From: Otatea glauca
Lineage: Eukaryota > Streptophyta > Magnoliopsida > Poales > Poaceae
Direction: 5' to 3'
DNA length: 64,000 nucleotides
Assembly (NCBI GenBank): GCA_036346275.1
Contig: CM070713.1
Span: 58,957,567-59,021,566, forward strand
Part shown: piece after piece, positions 23,188 to 34,400 of the stretch
Numbering within the stretch: the first letter of the stretch is position 1
Layout: each line of letters starts with the position of its first letter
The notes under the pieces: generated by a model
Databases searched by the model: none
What the model saw: only the letters and a program-made list of their open reading frames with translations
Told to the model about the DNA's origin: nothing
Made by a program: the position numbers and the translations under genes

Positions 23188-24480
23188 TCGTGGCTCATGA
23201 CTTTTCTTCTCCTCGACAGTTCTATGGTTATCTTTCTCCGAATTCTGAAGCGAGCGCAGCCGTTCGCCGCAGTTTGCCCAATCAAGCGTTATTAATTCGG
23301 AGAACTCAGATACTCTGAAAGGTGCATTTTTTCGCCCGGGCGGCAGAAAGATTGCTTAACGCTGCATTTTCATACATCCCCAACCAACACTCTTTCAATT
23401 TCTTCAATTTTCAATGGTTCTACTTGAATTTCCCCTCTTTACACTGTTAAATACCCTCTCGGCGCAACAGCTACACTATCTATTTTCCCTCTCTCATTTA
23501 CTATTTCTTGTGAGACACTGAGAGGATCAAGAAGAAGGGGACTAGTTTATTCGCTTGCTTATGGTAAGATCTACTTTATTTGTTGGGATTATGTAGCTTT
23601 GCACTAATTTCCTAACGATGTTGTGTGTTTTCTAGTTTCAGAACCTTTTTCACACATTATCTCGTTGAATTGTTCATGGATTCGTCTACCTACTGCTTAA
23701 ATTTCCATCCAATTATCAAAATCCAAGTGCTTTTGTTCCTTTTCTAGTCCCATACTTTATATTGTTATGTTGTAATATAAAAATTAGTATATTTAATGTT
23801 CTAATATAAAATTAGTGTGATAGCTGTCTCATTTTATACTCCTAATAAATATTCAGATTTACTTATATTCTCTACATACGTGTAGTGAATATAGTGCTTA
23901 GAGCTAATAATTAGGAGTAGTCTAATCCTTTTTTACTATCTCTTCGACCTATGTACCAAGAGAATACGCCCGACAAACTTAGACCGAGGGAGTAATATGT
24001 TGTCTAGAAAGCATTTACTTGGATGTGAAAAAAAAGCAAACAAGTAGAGGAGCTAGTAGAATCACAAAAAGGGTGCCATTGACAAATTTCTAAGATTAGT
24101 ACAAATTCCTCTAACAATCCTTAGAAATTATATGCTGGTAATGCTAAAGGACAAGCTAATGCATATTTATACGAGGAAAATGCTATCAGTGAGGATGATA
24201 ATAATTTGACTGGCCATGAAAACTTAGATAATTCGTCTAATACAGATTCTTTATGTGTTGATGAACAAACTAATTTACGCTACGGATATCTACGATCTGA
24301 GAAATTGGGACGATAATGTTAACAAAGCAAGGGGCATTTTAATGGAATGTCTATGATAGTATTTTGATCGGCCTACTAATAATATTAATGGGTCTTTGAT
24401 AGCAATTTGCCCTTACTAGCAGCGATTTTTAGAGACTAGTGGAGGGCATTTTGATATGTTTGAATATAGGGCCTTTTATT
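23188..24480 (+). pseudogene. hAT (TTF-type finger) transposase N-terminal fragment, copy 2
   Basis: This is the second direct repeat, matching 19683-20792 closely from ctcgtggctcatgactttt to acgctacggatatct. Unlike copy 1, it continues in hAT coding: after GHENLDNSSNTDSLCVDEQ comes TDIYDLRNWDDNVNKARGIL, the conserved start of the TTF-type domain. Coding is lost after about 24350. The segment ends near cgccgggccct (24485-24497). N-terminal frames are broken. Confidence 0.7.
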
Positions 24481-24497
24481 TTTTTACTCGCGCCGGG

Positions 24498-25858
24498 CCC
24501 TAAAATGTCGACCCTGCGCCCGTGAGTCCGTGACGGTGTCGTTGCGTGCGTTCACGTGCACGCAGGAATAGACTCGGTGGAGCGTGCGGCGTCTGGAGCG
24601 GTGGATAGTGCAGTAGAGTGGCCTTTTATCTGTACTGACGTTGTACAATTTGCTCTTGAGTGCAGTAGAGACAAAATTTTAAATACAGTCAACTTTGTAC
24701 TGTATACTATCAGTTTTGAGCAATTATTTTTCGTATTTTCCAAAATAGACTAAATAGCTGGCAGATGACGGGATGGCAGGGCATAGCCGGCATCTGGTGT
24801 GCCGGCTATGCCATAGCCGACATGCATAGCCGGCATGCCACATGCCGGGTATGCCCTGGGCCCGGCCGGTCGAGTCGTGCGTCACCTCATTTGCCGGCTA
24901 TGACCGATTGCGTCGCGCGTGGAGGTGATTCTTTGCATGCCGACAGTTACTTTGTTTGCATGCATGCTTTGCTTTAATCTGCAGCCTCTCGTCGCGTCAA
25001 TCCTTGTCTGTCTGCACGTTTGAACTTCCCGTGAATTGAGTAGGGCAAGAAACAATTATTGCTGCTTGTTGCAGCATGGCTAGATTAAGTAAATTATTTC
25101 TGGTTGACCACTATCATACGGATTACGCACTTAATTACTTAGTCTACCGAACCGCTTGTGGATTACACACATTAATGATATTTTCATAAAAAAATTCGGT
25201 TAACAAGTTAATTTTAACCGAACGAAAAATGAAACAAATCATGTTAGAAAATTTTGATTTTTTTTGTCTATTGCATCATTAATATTTCCATAAGATTTTC
25301 TAATGATGAACAAGCTATATGAATTTATTAAAATGTAGACAGTGCTACTACCCTGTGCAAAGCAAAGTAGGCAAAAATGAACAAAATGGTACAAACCACT
25401 TTAGAAAATTTTGAAATTTTTTGTGTATGGGCCGTGCAGACAGAGGTTGAGCCACGTGCATGCAGAGAGAAGAAATCAGGCGCATGCATGAAGACCGAAG
25501 AATGAAATTTTATTTCTGTAGATGTTTTTTCGGCCGATTTTGCTTTTGTAGGTTACTAATATGAATATATATATATATATATTGCGTTAGACTGCGTATA
25601 ATTTGTTTTCGAAAATATACGGTCATGAAAAAATTATGGTAATTCAGTGCGACAAATTTAACGACAAATCATAGTAAATTATTGAATAAAACCCGATATT
25701 GATATTACGAAGTGCAAGGATACAATATAGGTACGTGCCTTAGAGAATTCATAAAACCGGGGTACAATATAGGTATACATGCCTTAGAGAATTCATAAAC
25801 TGGATACAATGTGTTCCATAGGTATATGCCTCGCAGTGAAGGACTATGACAAATCCAT
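24498..25858. other. Intergenic with a strong hairpin and AT-rich repeats
   Basis: No gene is recognised. A GC-rich cluster of catagccggcat-type words lies at 24775-24900 (see hairpin). From 25180 to 25440, phrases such as tgcatcattaatatttccat and gacagtgctactaccctg resemble the AT-rich tandem units at 34600-35600. A short (AT)n run lies at 25563-25581. Confidence 0.4.
24780..24812. repeat. 13-bp perfect inverted repeat (hairpin)
   Basis: Arms ggcatagccggca (24780-24792) and tgccggctatgcc (24800-24812) with a 7-base loop. Two more gccg-rich copies (catagccgacatgc, atagccggcatgcc) follow directly to 24843. Function unknown. Confidence 0.8.
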
Positions 25859-26930
25859 TCATTTTATGGCCATGGTTGTTTGAATAGATACCAAAACAAG
25901 GATAATCGATATTGGTGGCAGACGGGTACTACGATGAATACCGAGAGGGCTTGATGGAATATTATCGTCAGGATTTGAGGACTTGAGGACGTAAGGTTCG
26001 TGGGCTAGGTGACATGAAATCGCCATCATCATTGTCATTTGTATGGTTATGAGGTAGCCCTCTTGCAAAGGCTTTGGCCGAACGCCCTTCTTGCATTGTT
26101 TCTTGAACACTGTTGTACTAGTGCTTGAACGCCTGTTGTGGTAGTGCTTGAACGCCGAGGTCTAGGTGATACGAAATCGCCATCATCATCGCCATCATCA
26201 TTTGCAAGGCCCTCGCGTGGTGGTTGAACGCCTCTTGAACTTGATGTCGCACTTGATTGGGTCGACTTCTACACCTTAAATTAGATCCTCTTCTCGCCTT
26301 CCGTATGAACCGCATCACACCCCACCAAGAGCATATACATCGCAAAGAATTCTGGGATATCTTTGTTCAGTAAATCTTTATCCTCCGGGAATGACTAACA
26401 CACAAGTCGAGCATACAAATAAGTGAACTTATGGATTATGGTAAAAATATTAGTAGGGTGAACAAATAAGAAATAACTAACTTTTATATGCTCGTGATAA
26501 TCGATTGGGCAAGATCATTACCCCAGAAAGTCTCGAGAGAGAAACCAATAAAGAAGGGTGGTCGGCTAGTTCGCACACCGAAATACTTTGACGCCACCCA
26601 TGCAAGTGTGCCTTGAGGTCATCGGAGGTCACAAGGTTCAGGCCAGTGGTTGTCACGTTATGCCTCGATAATGCCGGACGCCACTCTTGTAATTTGGACA
26701 CCACTGTACTTAGGTTCTCCTCCTTAAATGGATCATCCTTCCCATTACGCATAACCTTTAACGTAATGAAGGGCTACGCCGCTCATATCGTGTCCACGAG
26801 AATGTTCGCTAGAGGATCCAAAATGGCATGGTGAAGGCAAGGAGGGAGGTGTGTATGTGTGGTTGCAGCTTGGCCTTTTATAGACTCGACGGGGTGGTAT
26901 GTGGACTAAGTGTTGGAACCTAAGGTTCAA
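25859..26930 (-). pseudogene. Unrecognised minus-strand coding remnant
   Basis: Several minus-strand frames line up with a shared style: 26930-26745, 26752-26477 (91 codons, with LQEWRPALSRHNVTTTGLN and SDDLKAHLHGWRQSISV), 26345-26118 and 26110-25859. The second overlaps the first by a few bases in another frame, and a GV(Q)ALVQQ-like segment is repeated between 26100 and 26200. I recognise no domain. The pieces could be a transposon-captured gene fragment or a broken mobile-element ORF. Treat as low-confidence coding. Confidence 0.25.
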
Positions 26931-27447
26931 ACATGCAGACAGACAGCAAAACCATGGAGTGTGTAGTCATCATGTCAGGATGAAAAGACAGACATGCATA
27001 CAAGGTGTCAGTACTAACAAATATGTTGTGCATTAAGGGGTCACTTCAGAGTTAAAAGTAGGCAGTGAGTGGTCACTTCATCGTATGCAGTGCAAAGATT
27101 AGTGTAATTTAGTCTATGTATTTATATGTGTAAAAAAAATCTACACTCCTAAAAGTACATATCCATCTACATCTATTTGTAATGAACATGTACATTCCTG
27201 AAAATATACTATTTTTCCTAAGAATATATATGTACGTAAATGTATTTGTATGAATCAAAAGTCGCATCACTGCTACCCTCCGCTGGCTCGGGATGGGTAG
27301 TGCTATGTCGCTCATGGTGCAAAGTGGTGTCAAATCGCTGATAAAGTCATAAAGAACAGGTCGCCACATCGCATTATGTAAGACAGAGGTGCATCGTAAT
27401 CGCCCACTCGAGAAAGCGTGCAGACGGACAACACATGGTGTAAGGAC
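26931..27447. other. Intergenic, nothing recognised
   Basis: AT-rich sequence with no supported gene, repeat or RNA. It ends at the Sirevirus-type LTR. Confidence 0.3.
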
Positions 27448-28491
27448 TGTTGGCCTAGAGGGGGTGAGTAGGCAACTTTAAAACTTTTAAAGATATGAAA
27501 AGCTTTTCTCAATAAAAAGATAAAATGTAGCAATTAGTATAAAAGTTCAAGACAACACTTGTTGTAAAAACTCAGATGGAAAGGAATTTCGATCGAGAAA
27601 CAACAATAGAATAATAAGCAATAATAAATGTAAACAGGGAACTCGGAAAAATCGTCCGTCGATATGTAAAGAGAGGTAGGTTTACATCGCAAAAGAGATT
27701 TACGATGGACCAATAAAATTGGTCCGTCGAGCATATGTTTTGATTTAGTTAGTAGAACCATGTACGCTTGACCAAAAGTTGGTCCGGCGTATACATGGTT
27801 TGTTCTAACTTAGCACCAGCGAACAACGCTTATGCTGGACCGAAAAAGTTGGTCCCGCAGGCATAAGAGAAAATGGTGGTCGAGCATCCGGGCGAGTTAT
27901 GTTTGCGCTTGATCAAAAAGTTGGTCCAAAGGTACACAAGAAAATAGTCCTCTAAACCTCGCGGAGATTCTTGGTTAAGATTGAGTGTATAAATCTTAAC
28001 ATCGACTAAAGATGTTGGTCCGCAGAGAAGAAGTTTTATACGCCGAGTGAAAATAAGACTGGTTCAAATTGGTCCCAAGGTGAATAAAGTGTATGCTCGC
28101 TTGAATTTTATCAAAGAGATTTTTAGCTACTGACCGAAAAGTCGGTCCGCGCGTACATGGAGTACATCTCGTAAAGATAATTCTCAGCCGGATCAAATAT
28201 CGTCCCGCCGCATATGGTGTACGCTCGGTTGGAATTTTTGAACTTAGGATCTTTGAGCGCCTGAATAAAATGAAGTTTGGTTCAGAGAGGATTGTTTTGG
28301 CTAAGAAGATAGAGTTCTGGATATGAGAGAGAAAAAGTCCTATACTCCAAGTAATCTTAGTGATTTTGCATATGAACCAAGATCATTTCTTATGAATAAT
28401 CCCTCTTAATAGTACGGTTATTCTAGCTATGTGACTTGAATCAACTCCCAAGTGAAAGCTCAAAATAATAGCCTTAGCCTTGAATATTTCA
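27448..28491 (-). mobile_element. Sirevirus-type (Copia) LTR
   Basis: A 1044-bp LTR from tgttggcctagagggggtga to gaatatttca. Just inside, on the right, actccccctgaa is the complement of a polypurine tract, so this is the 3' LTR of a minus-strand element. A second tract (cttctccccctttgg) lies at 28693-28707. Multiple polypurine tracts next to the 3' LTR are a known Sirevirus mark. The LTR carries an eight-unit array of short inverted repeats (27707-28205). Confidence 0.75.
27707..28205. repeat. Array of eight ggacca..tggtcc inverted repeats in the LTR
   Basis: Quasi-palindromes start at about 27707, 27770, 27837, 27911, 28004, 28061, 28132 and 28190, spaced 57-93 bp. The best one reads ggaccaataaaattggtcc, with 7-bp arms and a 5-base loop. 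Others are gaccaaaagttggtcc, ggaccgaaaaagttggtcc and gaccgaaaagtcggtc. Between them cgtatacatgg-like words also recur, so this is a diverged tandem array of about 70-bp units. Confidence 0.85.
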
Positions 28492-29798
28492 TACTCCCCC
28501 TGAATGCATGCTTTGGGATTTAATAAAGTAATCAAAAAGGCACTCAGAAAATTCAGATAAACTTAACCAAGTAATTTTAATAAAACCAGGAATCAATAAG
28601 ACTACAGAAAAGGTTTTATTATAACCAGCTTATACAAAGAGAAAACACTAAGAATACTAATCAATTCTTAAACACTAATTCTTCAACTAATTCTTCTCCC
28701 CCTTTGGCATCAATTTCCAAAAAGGTCACTTCTTGCGCTTAGAAAAAGTCCTTTTCAGTATACTTGCCATGCTGAAACTTGTGCTTCTTCTTAGAGGGGA
28801 AGACGATGATTGCTCTTGGTCTTTGTCAGAGAGAGGAGTAGCCATAGCTTGATCATGCCAACTAGGATAATCAGGATCTCCAAGCTGAGGGTTGAACGTG
28901 AGTTCATCAAGTCTTACGACATTTCGATTAGCTTTTGAGTTTCATCGACTTATCCAATAAGAGCAGGCAATTTGTTCCCCGATTTGATACCAAGTTATTT
29001 CTAGCATCTTCAAGTAGTCCCAAGATAATCAAACATATCTCCTTGCCAATCCAAACAATTGCGCCTTTTTTCAAGTTCTTGTATACGCTTTGAGCAAATT
29101 TGTCAATTTGGGCATTTTGGGCATTATGCTTTTATTTAGATCATATATCCTGTCTTTGACCACAAGTCGATCGCTTTGATTTCATATCCACTTCCTCATA
29201 TCCCATTGATTTCTCCGATCGTATCAAACCTTTTATAAGTTTCATCCCTCGAGATTTGCTTGGTCTTGATAGATCTTTTGCATCATTTTTTGTCGTTGGT
29301 GAATTGTCGCCATTTGTTCACTATGTCTCTGGGCAACTAATCTCTTTCTTCTTCAAAATTTTCTTGAGCATTTCCGAGATCATAATTATACTCGTTGTTC
29401 AAAAGATGTGAACCAACTGGCCGTGAGTCCCACCAAGATGGTTGATGACCATAATCATGTGAAAATTCAGCTCAAAGAAATTCAGAGTGATGAGAATGAT
29501 GAGAATCTTGGTAAGATTGTTGAGTGAAGGTTGGCATATGTCCTCGATGTGGCCTAGAACCACCGCTTCATGTTCATGAACCTGGTGGAAATCTTTGAGC
29601 TTCCATGAATCTTGTCACTGCTAGTTCTGCAGCTTTGAATTGCTTCATCTTCATGATGAGATTCAGCACTACAAGAATCTCAAAGCCTTCATGCTATCCA
29701 AAAACCTGATGACTCAAACTCTCAGAGCCATAGCCTAATATTTCTGTAGGTGTATGAGTATAGGTGGAGGAAATTGTTCCGAGTATGATAGCTATAAC
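28492..29798 (-). mobile_element. Sirevirus interior next to the 3' LTR, decayed
   Basis: Minus-strand sequence just upstream of the 3' LTR. After the second polypurine tract come short Lys-rich pieces (SKKKHKF, FLEIDAKGG) and scattered unassignable coding-like patches. In Sireviruses this zone holds an extra ORF or non-coding DNA. No pol was recognised before the assembly gap. Confidence 0.45.
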
Positions 29799-29898
29799 NN
29801 NNNNNNNNNNNNNNNNNNNNNNNNNNNNNNNNNNNNNNNNNNNNNNNNNNNNNNNNNNNNNNNNNNNNNNNNNNNNNNNNNNNNNNNNNNNNNNNNNN
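29799..29898. other. Assembly gap of 100 N
   Basis: Exactly 100 N, the usual placeholder for a gap of unknown size. The sequence differs on the two sides: minus-strand Sirevirus on the left, plus-strand Copia on the right. The true distance and even the adjacency are uncertain. Confidence 1.
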
Positions 29899-32543
29899 TT
29901 ATCACATCTAGTAGTCATTCTTATATTTCATATAATAAACCTCTGGAGACACTTTGGCCATGCATGCCAATTAGGCCGACATGTTCGCCTCCCCTGCTTT
30001 ATCCTTCATCTACTCACACTCATAAAGCTTTCGAGTTAATACATTGTGATCTCTGGACCTCACCAATCCCTAGTGTTTTCGGTTACAAGTATTACACGTT
30101 GTTCTCGACGATTACTCACTCACTACCTATGGGCGCTTTCCCTTCGCCTAAAATCAAGTGTTTGACACTTCGCAATTTCTTTGCATACGCTCACACTCAA
30201 TTCCTCACTGATCACTGGCATTCAAGGTGACAATGGCAACGAATTTGACAATCATGTCATGCGCTTCACCTCCTTTCTCATGGCATTGCACTGCATGTCA
30301 TACCCACATACTTCCCAACAAAACTGTAAAGCTAAATGTATCATTCGCCTACCAACGACATTCTTCGCCGCTTCTTTTCAAGCTAGCATGCCGCCCACGT
30401 CTCGGGGTCGAAGCCCTCACACCTGCACCTTTCTTCTTAACCTCCACCCTACCAAAGCTCTCCACTTGGTATTCCCTACCGAGCTCTCTTTGGATCACCT
30501 CCACTACTCTACTTCTCTGTGGTTTTCGATTGTAGGTGCTATCCCAATCTCTCCACTATAGCCTACGAACAAGCTTGCACCCTACTCCAAGCCTTGTGTC
30601 TTCCTTGGTATCCCGCCACCATCATGGACACCACTGCTCTCGACTCTCCACAATCCAGATCATAATCCTCGACAAATCACATTTGAAAATCCTCCTTTCC
30701 CTTCTCTCGAGCAACCCAACCCACGGCTCCCTCTCGACTTTGACTTCTCACTGCTGCCATTCACAACCCGACGATGCTCCCATCACGTGCCCTACAGTAA
30801 CTCCCTACCACCGTGTCGCTTTCCACCGCAACAGCTCCCGCGCTCGCCGGCGCCCCCACTCACAACCGCCTCCTCTCGCTCGCCGCAGTTGACTCCACCG
30901 CTTACCTCGCGCCGCACTTGCATCGCGGCTCGCTTCGCTGAGCCCATTGCCCTGCTGTTGAATGAACATGCCATGACAACCCATGGCAAACAAGGTTTTC
31001 ACTAGCCCGGACCGCTCAACCTCCACGTGGTCGCCCATATCCGATTTTGCATACTTATTGTGCGGGCTCAACGATGAAAACTAGCATCTCGCCATGCAAC
31101 AGAATTGGCGCTTTGTGCGTAAACAATACATGGGAACTTGTTCCGCCCGCACGATGATAACATTGTTACAGTAAATGGATCTATCACCACAAGTTGAAGC
31201 CCGATGGCTCCTTGATCACTACAAGGCTCGATGGGTGCTTCGGCTTTCTCGCTTCTCGATGTCGACTTTGGTGAAACTTTCTCCCGATTGTCAAACCGAC
31301 CACCACACGCACCATCCTCACCCTTGCGCTCTCCAACGACTAGACGATTCACCAACTTTATGTCAACAATGCCTTCCTCAATGGCACGCTCACCAAGACT
31401 ATCTAGTGTCAACAATCGTCCGGCTTCATCGACAACATGCACATCTACCGCCTCAACTGGTCATTCTATGGCCTCAAGCAAGCCCCACACGCCTAGTTCA
31501 GTCGCATCGCCACCTTCCTCTCGTCCTTGGGCTTCCTTGCCTCCAAGGTCGACCCATCACTATTTATTTATCTGCCGCGTCCCGACACGACATACCTCCT
31601 CCAGACGTTGATGACATCGCATTTTACAACTTCGCTGACCCACTACTACCGAGTGATTGACTCTTCGTCGCGAAGTTCTCCTCAAGGACTTCGCGACCGC
31701 ACTACTTCCTGTCTCCGCTCAACGATTGGCTCCGCCTCTTCCTCTCCCAATGCCAAGATAATCGATGAGGTCCTCGCCGCGCGTGCATGAGCAACTTCTG
31801 CCGCGGCAAGACGCCCTGCCGACACTGCACCAAGCTCTCCTCCACCGCCCTCCACCCGCCAACACCATCGATTATTGCAGCATTGCCGCGACTCCTTCAA
31901 GACTTTCTGCGTTCACGCAACCGACATTGCTTACGCTGCATAAGAGGCATGTCTTCACATGCACGATCCTCGTGAGCCGCATACCAACCTCCCTGCGCAT
32001 TCTTCGCTATCTCAAGGGCACCGCCAACCATGGCCTACAGCCTTCATCGCGGACTACACCGCAGATCTCTCACCTCGTACATACAGATGTCGACCGGGCG
32101 CCGCCCGACACTCGTAAATCTACATCGGCTATGACGCTTCCTGAGACAATCTTGTCTCGTGGTCTTCTGCGACAACAGACGGCCTCCACTCCAACACCGA
32201 GGTCGAGTACCGCGCCGCCACCAATGCCGCTACTAAGTCCTTGTTGCTTCACAACTCGCCGAACTACATCATCCTCTTCAAAGACGCGACCATAGTTTCT
32301 CGCGACAACATTAGTGTGGTCTATCTCTCGACTAATCTCGCTCAAAGACCAACGGACGAAGCATGTTGAGATAGACCGTCACTTTGTTCGTGAGTGTGTT
32401 GCCCTTGAGTAGTCCACGCCCTTCACGCATCGACATCCTCGTAGTACATTGATGTCTTCACCAAAGGATTGCCGACTATCATATTCAAGGAGTTTTGTTC
32501 CAACTTGAACGTCCGCTCCGCTCTCCTATTCTAATCATGAGGG
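29899..32543 (+). pseudogene. Copia pol (integrase to RNase H), frameshifted, 5' side lost in gap
   Basis: Plus-strand blocks in order: the integrase start with KAFELIHCDLWTSP (about 30025-30066); a Pro-rich linker near 30780-30960; the reverse transcriptase region from 31190, with VDFGETFS, SFYGLKQAP and LGFLASKVDPSLF; the RNase H region from about 31990, with RYLKGTANHGLQ; and the C-terminal VFTKGLPTIIFKEFCSNLNV (about 32452-32511). Each lies in a different frame, and the catalytic YVDD box is blurred by frame changes near 31590-31620. Order and motifs define Ty1-Copia. The gag, protease and 5' LTR would lie left of the gap. Confidence 0.8.
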
Positions 32544-32795
32544 TGTTAGCCATGCGTGTTACACACGCATGCGCGAGTCACGCCCAAACAAGCAACGCCA
32601 CTTTGGCTAGAGATCAACACGCTATTAATTAGGATATTGTTTTCCGCTTAGCTTAGCTATTTTTTGGCATGTGTCCCAACCAATTCGGTTGACCTTGTAC
32701 CATATAAACTCATGTAAATCAATGCTAACGCTAAAGTGTGATCTCTAATTTTGCCTTCAAAGACTACTTAAGTTACATTTCCTATTTTGACAACA
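32544..32795 (+). mobile_element. 3' LTR of the plus-strand Copia element
   Basis: It starts tgttagccatgcgtg right after the purine-rich catgaggg and ends ttttgacaaca, 252 bp. A TATA-like accatataaac lies near 32699-32709. The matching LTR is not in the window, so no target duplication can be tested. Confidence 0.65.
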
Positions 32796-32878
32796 CAAGA
32801 ACCCTTTTTCGATATATTAGGGGGATTTTCTTTGGTGCTATCTTTAATTGAGCTGGCGACGGTAGAGACAACTTATAA

Positions 32879-33991
32879 GGGTATGTATAGTGGTATAAAC
32901 GTCAGCTGTCTGTAATCCATCTCTATATCATCTTTAGACAACAATAAAAATAACTCATACAATGGATCGTCTATATAGTTGCCTATAGTAGTCTTTTATA
33001 CAATTAATAGACTGCCCAAAGGCGGATCTACAGGGTATGTCGGGTGTAGATTTGGCCCAACCCATACATGATTCTCGTCATAATCTGTCACAGCAACCTT
33101 GCAGGATTTATAACTTTTGATCTATAGGTCCAATCGTGCTAATTCTTTTTTAGTTAGATTCGTATTGGAATCTAGTTTAGTCTGTTCAAATTTCAAGTCA
33201 ATCCAATGGTTGGATCTATGAGAATTCGTGATTTACCAAACACATCTACTTTGTTTTGTTGAATACGAAGCAATTATTTGAGTCTGAATTGGGGTGATTT
33301 TTTTGTAGATCAAAATTTTGATTTTAGCTTCCACGCAATCATTTACCCCCTCTGATTGCTAGTTTAGTATATTTCGATCCTACACATATACTTTATTCGA
33401 CTCCTACTATAGCTGGCATAGTTATATCTTTATTTATTGCTTATCTTAGTTAGTATTTTAACCACTTAATGGACGTATTTTATTTGCAAGGTTTTTAAAT
33501 TATGAAGAGGAACGAAGACATTGCATTTCTTTTTCGGAAACATGCATCAAAGAAGGCTGCTGCTGCTCACCTCCTCCTCCGTCACAAACTGCAACATTGA
33601 GCGAGATATTTTCTTCAAAGTGAAAGAAGATGATATAATCAAGAGTTTTATGGCCATTAGAAGGCGTAGACCGAACAAGAAGAAGTAATATTATAGGTAT
33701 ATAAGCTTCTTTTAAATATATCATCTTGTTTTTAATTATTTTTTTACTTGTATACCGAATTAATCAATAAATTTTAAATCGTTTACCGAATTATTATTTG
33801 ACTGGCATACCCTAGGTTTAAATCCTAGATTCGCCACTGAGACTGCCTATACAATGGTACATGCAATATAAAACCGTCTATTAAATAGTAAACAATAATT
33901 TTCTCTGTCATATTTCTCTTTCCTCTATATCACCTAAAATTTTATGTGGTATAATGTTGTAGACAATCAATATATACCGCTGTATATGTCC
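32879..33991. mobile_element. Tourist-like MITE hosting a nested hAT element
   Basis: The left end reads gggtatgtatagtggtat. The right end, reverse-complemented, reads ggacatatacagcggtat. A 3-bp TAA duplication flanks it (32876-32878 and 33992-33994), as for PIF/Harbinger elements. Without the inner 823-bp insert and its duplication the element would be about 280 bp, a normal MITE size. Confidence 0.75.
33017..33839. mobile_element. Non-autonomous hAT element nested in the MITE
   Basis: 823 bp, flanked by a perfect 8-bp duplication agactgcc (33009-33016 and 33840-33847). The termini are caaaggcggatcta on the left and, reverse-complemented, cagtggcgaatcta on the right, matching the CA-GGCG style of plant hAT ends. 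No transposase frame is seen inside. Confidence 0.85.
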
Positions 33992-33994
33992 TAA

Positions 33995-34400
33995 GACTAT
34001 TTATTGTATATGCTCTAGAGGTGACATAACTGGCACTGTACCGCTGCAACTGCTGATCCTTGCGTTGCGATTGCGAGTTTTGACGTGTCGAGGAGCGAGG
34101 CAGGGCGGGGCGCGAAGAAACGGACGGGAAAGAGCAGGGGAAAAGATGGGTGCATCTGCGCGCGCTTAAGGGAAATCCGCCCAGATGGCGCCAGTGCGGT
34201 GCCAAGTGGAGTAACTTCTCCCCCGTTTTCTTTCCCTTTCCTCGCTAAAACGTCTAGTCAGTGCTCACCAATCGACGCAGAAGCTAGGGGGGTTGGGGGG
34301 TCGTGCAGTCGTAGCTAGGGAGATGGACGCAACACACACATTGTCACGTACAAGTAGGCCGAGTTAGAGTGTGTGCGCTAAGGTTTGAAATCTCGTTATT
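33995..34400. other. Intergenic, GC-rich at 34080-34330
   Basis: Open frames exist but no domain is seen. A gggggg-rich spot lies near 34288-34300. Confidence 0.3.

Noticed and set aside
27707..28205. Spaced palindromes considered as a CRISPR array
   Set aside because: This is a plant genome. The units are diverged, the spacers are related to each other, and the array lies inside an LTR.
34085..34318. 77-codon frame upstream of APT1
   Set aside because: Low-complexity basic product in a short GC-rich patch, no domain, no supporting neighbours.
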